Shown here: piece by piece, positions 25,564 through 31,897 of the stretch
How positions within the stretch are numbered: the stretch's first letter is position 1
How the letters are laid out: each line of letters opens with the position of its first letter
Assembly (NCBI RefSeq): GCF_036408795.1
Contig: NZ_JAZGJP010000003.1
Location: 127,538 to 191,537, forward strand
Length of the DNA stretch: 64,000 nucleotides
Direction of reading: 5' to 3'
Origin: Olsenella_L kribbiana
GTDB lineage: Bacteria; Actinomycetota; Coriobacteriia; Coriobacteriales; Atopobiaceae
The notes under the pieces: model-generated
The model's input: the letters and a program-made list of their open reading frames with translations, nothing else
What the model was told of the DNA's origin: nothing
The model's database searches: none
Translations under genes and position numbers: made by a program

Positions 25564-25825
25564 AGCCCAACGCAATGCCAAGTGTCGATATGGCAGAAGC
25601 AGAAATCCACTTCGAAGAGCTCTGTGACTCAATCAGCAGAACCGGTTCCCCATCACGATACTTAAAGACGGCAAGCTCTGGTTGAGGATTGCCCCTCTTA
25701 GTCCAGCAGGATCCATTCCTACAGACACCCGTCAGGCTATGGACGAAGTAGACGCTATAGAGGCCAGCCCCAATCACAGGACTTATCAGATAGCAGAGGC
25801 CTTGTTCCCTGAACTTGGCATATAG
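25560..25825 (+). pseudogene. Frameshifted Phd/YefM-like antitoxin remnant
   Basis: An ATG overlapping the TGA of the ATPase gene opens a frame reading MPSVDMAEAEIHFEELCDSI and stopping at 25685. From about 25655 a second frame continues as ITILKDGKLWLRIAPLSPAG and on to the stop at 25825. Joined by a one-base change around 25640-25660, the product resembles short Phd/YefM-type antitoxins (a FxxLCDxI helix, then a strand pair ending in RIAPL). No intact toxin follows. The call rests on the joined frames and general resemblance. Confidence 0.55.
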
Positions 25826-25991
25826 ACAGAGACTCCCACCTTGTGCTCCGCGAAAGCTATCTGCAGAGCAAGAATCTCAAAGAATGAGCCGGGTACCTCA
25901 TGCTAGCCGCGATGCAGCTCCCTTGGGCCTACGTCCGCAACGACCCCGGCTGAAGCAAATATACCTCGTTCATGCAGCTTTGCGTTGCATC
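25826..25991. other. Intergenic remnant after the antitoxin-like pseudogene
   Basis: Short frames with stops; no recognisable gene. It may hold the remains of the toxin or of other cassette genes. Confidence 0.4.
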
Positions 25992-26381
25992 TCACTTCAT
26001 CACGTATTCAGCAAGCGATTTTGAAAACAGGATGGGCCGTCCACCTTCTATGGTCTGGTAGACGAATCCGTCTGCATCCTGCCAAAGAACGATTCCATCG
26101 ATATCAGCCTGCTCGACAACATACCAGCTTCCCTTGGCGGCAGGCGCGTGCTCTCGTTCGGCTTCTGTAACGGCTACAACATTGCAGCGTGCGACGTCAG
26201 TGATTCCCGTCAGTTCATGTCCATTGAGCGCAGCGACCGCAAACCGCTGCAGATAGCTCCGGTATTCCTCTGAGAACCTGAGCCCCAGTTGCCTTTCGGC
26301 CTCATCGATGCGGTCTTCCGGCGCCCCGTTTCCAACGCAGAGGCAAGGACCCTTTTCTATGAGTTCATTCAAAGTGAGCAT
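25992..26381 (-). CDS. SMI1/KNR4 (SUKH) family immunity protein
   Basis: A 129-residue SUKH-domain protein. The start EKGPCLCVGNGAPEDRIDEAE followed by LGLRFSEEYRSYLQRFAVAAL and the GSWYVVEQ...GIVLWQDADGFVYQT pattern is typical of SUKH-1 immunity proteins, which bind and block the nuclease domain of a partner toxin. It starts 12 bases after the stop of the LHH lipoprotein, the usual toxin-then-immunity order. I infer that it protects the producer from that toxin. Confidence 0.8.
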   Translation of the reverse strand: MLTLNELIEKGPCLCVGNGAPEDRIDEAERQLGLRFSEEYRSYLQRFAVAALNGHELTGITDVARCNVVAVTEAEREHAPAAKGSWYVVEQADIDGIVLWQDADGFVYQTIEGGRPILFSKSLAEYVMK

Positions 26382-26393
26382 GTCTGTCCATCC

Positions 26394-27614
26394 TTAAGAG
26401 AGGCTTTCGGCAAAGCTCTTCCAGAACTCCTGACGAACCTTAGCGAAGGCATTCCTATCAATCTCGCTCTCCTTGCCAGGGATATTGAGAATACCAGCAT
26501 TTCCCTGATGTTCCGCCTCGGTAAGGATCGCCAGAGTACCATCGGACTTCTGTCCGATATGATGCAGCTGATAAGCCTTTCCAGTTGCCGGATCAATAGG
26601 GGCATAGCCCTGCATCATTCTCTCGAGATTGGTCACTTCGGTCCCGTCCGCAAGCAAGCTCTTGTAGTTGAGATCGATGTCTCTGACAAGTGCGAGCTTT
26701 CCATCGACCATCTGAGCTCTGAGTCCCGCCTGCTGATAGATCTGATACTCATCCATGCTGTGGAACTGTCTGATTACATCCAGCGGATACTTTGCTTCCT
26801 TCTGTATGACGGCAGCCTCGTCCATGGTGAGGCCATTTAAGGTGAGCCCGCGCAGGACACCAGCCTCATCAACCCCTCCCTCAATGGCGCCACAAATGGC
26901 ACCCATCTTGAAGCCCTCGCTTCCTGAAAGGGCAGCTGCCTTTAGGATTTCATCTGTATCCCCGGTCTGCATCCCCGTGGAGATTACAGCGGCTCCGGCA
27001 CCAATTGCTGCGCCTTCAAGGCCGTAACGAACAGCATGGGTAGCCGAAGCAGCGAAGATTGCACTTACTGTCGGGGCGTTAGCGGCAGCGCTCACGGCGG
27101 AAATGGTGACACAGACAAGGATGACACCGTCGCCAATGGCTACATTGCGAACGACCTGATTGAAGGTATCATCATGATCGTCAACGGCCTTGACAGCCGT
27201 ATGTCCATCTTCATCAAGGGTAAAGATGTACCTTGTGCCTTGAAATTGGTCCTCAAGCTCGTCGAGAGTATATCCGAAATAGATATTCTTCTTAGAGTTG
27301 TACGCAAGCTCGTCCAAGTACTCTTGTGAGACGTAGACAGCCTGGACATTCTCGACGAAATATTGGTCTGAATCGATCTGTTCTACTACCTGCTCATAGG
27401 TGGTGTCCTCGATATAACGCTGCAGGTCTGGATCAGACAGGCTGCTGAATTCTGGTTCAGCGTCCGTGGAGGAAGAGGCTTCGCCGGCATCCGACGCATT
27501 TTCGTTTGAGGCCTGATTGTCCGATGCTGGCTGTGATGTCGAGCCGCAACCAGGAAGGCCGCTGAGCACCAGCGCAACTGTAAGAACAGCCGTGATGATT
27601 CTCTTTCCAATCAT
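26394..27614 (-). CDS. Lipoprotein polymorphic toxin with C-terminal LHH nuclease domain
   Basis: A 406-residue secreted protein. A signal peptide ends in a lipobox (GLPGC, Cys 23), predicting attachment to the outer face of the membrane. A Ser/Asn/Asp/Glu-rich linker follows, then a mixed domain, a Gly/Ala-rich hydrophobic region (about 145-215) and a C-terminal domain with YQLHHIGQ (LHH at 350-352) and EAEHQGNAG. This matches the LHH class of HNH/EndoVII-fold toxin nucleases. Its ATG overlaps the TGA of the upstream surface-protein gene (ATGA), and a SUKH immunity gene follows. How the nuclease would reach a target cell is not evident. Confidence 0.75.
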   Translation of the reverse strand: MIGKRIITAVLTVALVLSGLPGCGSTSQPASDNQASNENASDAGEASSSTDAEPEFSSLSDPDLQRYIEDTTYEQVVEQIDSDQYFVENVQAVYVSQEYLDELAYNSKKNIYFGYTLDELEDQFQGTRYIFTLDEDGHTAVKAVDDHDDTFNQVVRNVAIGDGVILVCVTISAVSAAANAPTVSAIFAASATHAVRYGLEGAAIGAGAAVISTGMQTGDTDEILKAAALSGSEGFKMGAICGAIEGGVDEAGVLRGLTLNGLTMDEAAVIQKEAKYPLDVIRQFHSMDEYQIYQQAGLRAQMVDGKLALVRDIDLNYKSLLADGTEVTNLERMMQGYAPIDPATGKAYQLHHIGQKSDGTLAILTEAEHQGNAGILNIPGKESEIDRNAFAKVRQEFWKSFAESLS

Positions 27615-28909
27615 TTGGCATCACTGCCCTTGCTTTGCGACGGATTCTGAGCCTTGTCACGCTTGCGCTTCTTTGCCCATAGAACGATAACGACAGCTGC
27701 TACAGCAATGGCAATCAGGGCAGGCACCGCAATGGACAAGCTTCCACCGCTGCTGGCATTGGCAATCTGGCTGCTATCCTCTGACGCAGAAACGTCCTCC
27801 GTACTATCCGCCGCAGATGCTTGCACGAACTTCCCGTCGGCTCCGACGGTGGCACCATCTTCGATGCGCTCTTCGACGTCGGCGACATCCATGTGGTTCG
27901 CTACGGCCGCCTTCAATACATCGTCGTCGCCGACGTATATCCGCTTTGTAGTGGGCTCCTCGCCGGTGCTCGGATTCTTCACCGTGATTGTGTAGATGCC
28001 TTCCTGAGTGTAGGTGGCACCGTCTGTAGCAGTCCTATTGAACTTCGTGTCCTCGACGAGGCCATCATGTCCTTCATTCATAAGCTCGCGTTTCACGCTC
28101 ACGTCGAGGTAGTGGGAACCAGCAAGATCGATGCGGAAGCCATTCTGTGTTACGAAACCGTTGTAGAGCTCGCTTCCTGTACCCGTGTCGATGAGAAACA
28201 TCATCGTATTGCTGTTGCGCACCTTGAAGCGGAAGGCGATGCGGTAGTCATCGAAGCGATGTGTAATAGGAATGTTCGAAACCACAGGGATGTTGCCAGC
28301 TGTCTCCACTTCGTAGTCGAGCGCCACCACATAGTCGCCCTCCTCGCAGAGATCGATGTCGGTCTCTGCCCCGACCTCCCGGGCGGGCAGGTAGTCGCGA
28401 AAGACCTGAGGGTCAGTCGAGGCATTCTGGAAGTCGGTATGCTGCACGATGAGCGTGCCACGTCCAAAACCATCATTGTTCTTGGCTATCTCGAACTCCT
28501 GGTCATAGCCGTTCTTGTCGTTGCTGATCTTCTTCTTGCTGTCTCCATTCAGGGCATCGATGTCCTGATCGAGGATGAAGGAGAGCTTGACCTCGTCGCC
28601 AACATTCTTGAGGAAGACGGGCGTGCCGTTGTCATCGGCTCGGCTCGTGAAACCGCTCACGACGAAGCTGCCAAGATTCCAGCCGAAGTGAGGATCGTCT
28701 ACGCCGATCTCTTCTGAGCCGGAGTAGCCATTGTCGCGGCCGGTGTTGACCTTCGTATCGTAGTAATACCTGTTGTTGGCCGAAGCGCTATCGGTATCTT
28801 CTGCCAATGCTACGTGAGGTGTCACGGCAGAGCAGGACAGAAGAAGGAGAACTGCCATAGCTGCGACAATAGCAGAGTGCAGAGAGTTCAGGCGCTTGAT
28901 GCAGGACAT
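27611..28909 (-). CDS. Type I membrane surface protein linked to the LHH toxin
   Basis: A 432-residue protein I cannot assign to a family. It has an N-terminal signal peptide (hydrophobic core AIVAAMAVLLLL; possible cleavage near VALAED), a large beta-rich ectodomain (about 40-350) and a late Ig-like strand pattern (GIYTITVKNPSTGEEPTTKR). A Ser/Ala/Glu linker follows, then one transmembrane helix (about 387-410, IAVPALIAIAVAAVVIVLW) and a basic cytoplasmic tail. No LPxTG motif is seen. GGAGG lies 9 bases before the ATG. It starts 2 bases after the regulator stop and overlaps the toxin start, so the three are one transcript. It may display, export or tether the toxin. Confidence 0.7.
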   Translation of the reverse strand: MSCIKRLNSLHSAIVAAMAVLLLLSCSAVTPHVALAEDTDSASANNRYYYDTKVNTGRDNGYSGSEEIGVDDPHFGWNLGSFVVSGFTSRADDNGTPVFLKNVGDEVKLSFILDQDIDALNGDSKKKISNDKNGYDQEFEIAKNNDGFGRGTLIVQHTDFQNASTDPQVFRDYLPAREVGAETDIDLCEEGDYVVALDYEVETAGNIPVVSNIPITHRFDDYRIAFRFKVRNSNTMMFLIDTGTGSELYNGFVTQNGFRIDLAGSHYLDVSVKRELMNEGHDGLVEDTKFNRTATDGATYTQEGIYTITVKNPSTGEEPTTKRIYVGDDDVLKAAVANHMDVADVEERIEDGATVGADGKFVQASAADSTEDVSASEDSSQIANASSGGSLSIAVPALIAIAVAAVVIVLWAKKRKRDKAQNPSQSKGSDAK

Positions 28910-28911
28910 GG

Positions 28912-29115
28912 CTATTCGCCTCCCGAAAGCTTCTCGATGAGGCAGGAGCGCACGTAGGCCGAGAAGCTGATGCCCTGGAGACGGGCTGACTCGGCTACAG
29001 CATCTTTGAGGTTCTTGGGGATGCGCAGGGTTACCGCTGTCGGCTCTCCCTCTACAAGGAAGTCCTGACGCACGGATTCCGTGGCACCGCTTTCGACCAG
29101 TTCGGAGTACTTCAT
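28912..29115 (-). CDS. Ribbon-helix-helix regulator/antitoxin-like protein
   Basis: A 67-residue protein. EPTAVTLRIPKNLKDAVAE followed by a short helix and GISFSAYVRSCLIEKL is a typical ribbon-helix-helix DNA-binding fold (CopG/Arc type). The start at 29115 has GGAG four bases upstream; the longer frame lacks a site. It leads the operon with the surface protein, the LHH lipoprotein and the SUKH gene, and probably represses it through the small palindrome at 29142-29156. An antitoxin role is an alternative. Confidence 0.75.
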   Translation of the reverse strand: MKYSELVESGATESVRQDFLVEGEPTAVTLRIPKNLKDAVAESARLQGISFSAYVRSCLIEKLSGGE

Positions 29116-29141
29116 AGGTCTCCTCTGTCGTGATGGCAGAC

Positions 29142-29156
29142 TGCAATAAATTTGCA
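29142..29156. promoter_or_regulatory. Candidate operator for the ribbon-helix-helix protein
   Basis: TGCAA and TTGCA arms around TAAAT, in an AT-rich stretch 27-41 bases before the regulator's start codon and next to TAATAT/TATGAT promoter-like sequence. It is a suitable place for autoregulation; binding is inferred. Confidence 0.4.
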
Positions 29157-29456
29157 ATCATATTACCTTCAGGTTCTGCCAAGAGAAGTCAGCGACCTGT
29201 AAGCGGAGGTATACAAACGGTAAGACAGCTGCATGGGGCGGCCGTCCCGTCAGCAGGCTTAATGTCAATCAGATGGCTGCTTCTGTCCCCTGTACCTCGC
29301 CGTGGGCAATCCGCACGCTCGCAGCGAAGTGTAAATTTCGGGGCTCCAAAATTTACACTTGGTCTCGCCGAAATAGCGTTTGCCCAGTTGGTGTCTTCTC
29401 TCCCAGAGGGCAAGTGTCATTTTACTGACGCACTTGCTTGCATGAGAGTCAACACA
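29157..29456. other. Intergenic stretch with two large palindromes
   Basis: No gene is seen. AAGTGTAAATTT (29327-29338) and AAATTTACACTT (29349-29360) form a perfect 12-base inverted repeat. GCAAGTG (29410-29416) and CACTTGC (about 29431-29437) form a second. Both contain an AAGTG outer edge. Confidence 0.6.
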
Positions 29457-29489
29457 GGAGGGGCGCCCGCGCATTACAGACGCCCCTCC
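29457..29489 (-). terminator. Terminator of the PASTA-protein operon
   Basis: GGAGGGGCG and CGCCCCTCC arms form a 9-bp stem 27 bases past the stop of the 58-residue gene. Confidence 0.65.
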
Positions 29490-29515
29490 ATCTCACTCTC
29501 TGAATGCCAGAATCC

Positions 29516-29692
29516 CTAGTCCCAGGGGTCGCGCTCGAAGAGCGGTTCCGCCTTGGGCCTTCTGTCAGACCACGGATCGTATCCGTCGTCGTCCTCGTTC
29601 TCGGGACGGGCATAGGCAGGATCGACATCCGGCTTCTTCCTGTCATGCTCCTTCTTCGGTTCCTTCTTCTTGCTATCGTCTGGCTTTCCCAT
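29516..29692 (-). CDS. Short highly charged protein coupled to the PASTA membrane protein
   Basis: A 58-residue frame beginning MGKPDDSKKKEPKKEHDRKK and ending in an acidic, Trp-containing tail (GYDPWSDRR, FERDPWD). The ATG is 2 bases after the stop of the zinc-ribbon/PASTA gene and shares its ribosome site (GGGAG in the gene end). The terminator lies just beyond it. Codon use looks coding. It is intrinsically disordered and unrecognised; it may act with the membrane protein. Confidence 0.65.
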   Translation of the reverse strand: MGKPDDSKKKEPKKEHDRKKPDVDPAYARPENEDDDGYDPWSDRRPKAEPLFERDPWD

Positions 29693-29694
29693 GG

Positions 29695-31716
29695 CTACTT
29701 CACTCCCAGATAGGTATCTGCTGCATACTGTGCAATCTGCTTCAGGTCTCCCGACTGCGCCGAATAGGCATCCTTCGGAGCACAGGTCACGACTGCCTGG
29801 ATGGTCGAAGAGCCCGATTCCTGATAGAGCAGCACGGTCCAGATAAGGTCTCCCTGGCTGCCAGCACTGCAGATGTAGGAAGTGCCGGACGTTGTCTTCG
29901 TGCTCGAGCTTTCCTTCGAAGCATCTGAAGATGTATTCGAGTTCGCATTCGTGCTTGTGGACGTGCTCGAAGAGGAGCTCGAGGAGTTTGTCGTCTGGCT
30001 CTGAGAGGACGCGCCGGAAGACGTGCTGCTGCCATTCGTGGATGTCGAGGAAGAAGTGCTGCTCGATACCGTGGCACCCTTCGTGGAAAGGCCGCAGAAC
30101 GACATGACCGCAGACACTCCGTCATCCGTCAATGCCGTGGCACCGGCGTCAGAGGCTGCAACTGTAAGCTGCACGCCCGAGATCGTGGCACCAGAGGAAA
30201 GCACATCATCCGTAGCGCCTGACGTCTGTGCCTTCGCATGCGGCGTCGGCGTGAAGGCGATGGTCGGTGCATATTCCTTCGTATAGGTGCAGGTGGCTAC
30301 ATTGTCGGAAGACGCACCATAGACAAGCGCATAGCCCTGCTGCTCCATGTACTTGGCAATGTCCTGCGGTGTGGCAGAGAAGTAGTCTGCGACATGGTCT
30401 GCATCAGTGAGGGAGGAGCTCTCCTCTTCCTTCTTCTCGTTGGCAACGCGCACGGTCACGACCGTGCCCGAAGAGACCTGAGTACCGGCTTCTGGATCGG
30501 TCGAGTCCACAGTGCCGGCGTCGCGGTCTGCATCCACATAGACGACCTTGGCGACAAGGCCGCTCTGGGAAAGCGTGCTCACGGCAGCGTCTTTTGTCAT
30601 GCCTATGACGTCAGGCACTTCATAGCCCTGGGCAACCGTGAGTGTCACGGTATCGCCTGAAGAGATTGTGGTACCCACATCAGGATCAACAGCTAGGACC
30701 GTGCCAGCATCGGAGTCTGAGCTCTGGTACACACAGTGAATCGTGCCTGCACCGATCTCGGAGAGTGCGGCAGATGCATCCTCCTTCGTCTTGCCGATGA
30801 TGTCGGGGATGGTGCGCGCCTTGCCCACCTCAAGAGAGATCGTCGTGCCCTTGGCCTCACGCTCTCCTGCTTTGGTTCCCTGCGAGAGCACCTTGCCGGC
30901 ATCTGCATCCACATACGTGTAGCCGACGTCTGCCACAAAGCCGGCCTCCTCGATCTTCTGGACCGCTACATCTTCTGTAAGTCCCTGGACATCAGGGACG
31001 CTCACGCCTCCCCACCACTGGAACATGTAGCCGATGAGGCCAATGGCAAGAGCGGCAGCCACGGCGCAGATTGCGATAGCGATCGTGCGGCGGCGCTTGG
31101 GTGTGGAGCCGTGCTCTGTGCCATCTCCCTCTTCTGGCTTCTCCTGATCTGCAGGAGCCTCCGCGCCCTCTTCTCCTGCAGGCCCCTCCTCGGAGGGCAG
31201 CTCTTCTGGTGCCGGCTCAGGCGCTGCCGCCATATCGAGTGGCACCGCGACCGGCGCGACCTGTGTGAGCGTGGAATCGGAATCGATGCTCTCGCCGTCT
31301 ATGCGCTCAAGGCCCAAGGAAGGATCTGTGTCCTCTTCCTCATTCTCGAAGACAGCCTCGGTAGCCTTCTCCTTGATATAGGTTTCGAAGTCCACCGCAT
31401 TTGTGGGCCCCTCTTCGACCTTGGCTGTTTCTGCCATGGCTTCAGGGACGACGCGGGCCGTCGCTTCAGGTGCATGGGTCGTAGGGACCGTGGCATCTCC
31501 CACCGCCCCCATAGGCTGGGTCTGTCCCTGGGAACGTGCTTCGGCGGCCTTCCTCACTGCCTCATCGATCTGGCCTGCAGCAACGGTCGCTGCAGCATCC
31601 TTTGCTTCCACGACATGCACCTTCGGCGCCTTGGCACCAGGCTTCAAGGGATAGCCGCACTGCGTGCAGAAGCGGGCTGTATCCAAGACTTCTGCTCCGC
31701 ACTTCGGGCACTTCAT
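29695..31716 (-). CDS. Zinc-ribbon, single-pass membrane protein with PASTA repeats
   Basis: A 673-residue protein. The N-terminus is a zinc ribbon (CPKC and CTQC). A long acidic linker runs to about residue 205 and one transmembrane helix lies at about 210-232. At least three PASTA repeats follow (VPDVQGLTEDVA, IPDIIGKTKEDA, VPDVIGMTKDAA), then a Ser/Thr/Asn-rich tract and a C-terminal domain. PASTA domains bind peptidoglycan fragments, so the ectodomain likely contacts the cell wall while the ribbon stays in the cytoplasm. No kinase domain is present. AAGGAG lies 10 bases before the ATG. The plan parallels the protein at 4853-7015. Confidence 0.82.
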   Translation of the reverse strand: MKCPKCGAEVLDTARFCTQCGYPLKPGAKAPKVHVVEAKDAAATVAAGQIDEAVRKAAEARSQGQTQPMGAVGDATVPTTHAPEATARVVPEAMAETAKVEEGPTNAVDFETYIKEKATEAVFENEEEDTDPSLGLERIDGESIDSDSTLTQVAPVAVPLDMAAAPEPAPEELPSEEGPAGEEGAEAPADQEKPEEGDGTEHGSTPKRRRTIAIAICAVAAALAIGLIGYMFQWWGGVSVPDVQGLTEDVAVQKIEEAGFVADVGYTYVDADAGKVLSQGTKAGEREAKGTTISLEVGKARTIPDIIGKTKEDASAALSEIGAGTIHCVYQSSDSDAGTVLAVDPDVGTTISSGDTVTLTVAQGYEVPDVIGMTKDAAVSTLSQSGLVAKVVYVDADRDAGTVDSTDPEAGTQVSSGTVVTVRVANEKKEEESSSLTDADHVADYFSATPQDIAKYMEQQGYALVYGASSDNVATCTYTKEYAPTIAFTPTPHAKAQTSGATDDVLSSGATISGVQLTVAASDAGATALTDDGVSAVMSFCGLSTKGATVSSSTSSSTSTNGSSTSSGASSQSQTTNSSSSSSSTSTSTNANSNTSSDASKESSSTKTTSGTSYICSAGSQGDLIWTVLLYQESGSSTIQAVVTCAPKDAYSAQSGDLKQIAQYAADTYLGVK

Positions 31717-31822
31717 AATCGGCAAGCTCCTTATCTTATGGGCAGGCATGCGTCTGCCCGAAACATTCCTGAATGAAATGATACGCCAGCGCCAGTTCCC
31801 CGGCATATATCCGCATACGCAA

Positions 31823-31860
31823 AGAGGCCTCCTGCACCATTGCTGGCACAGGAGGCCTCT
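31823..31860 (-). terminator. clpB terminator
   Basis: AGAGGCCTCCTG and CAGGAGGCCTCT are perfect 12-base arms 38 bases past the clpB stop, followed on the minus strand by TTTGC. Confidence 0.85.
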
Positions 31861-31897
31861 CATATCAGGCAGCTGGCTAATCAGCTGCTATGCGCAA

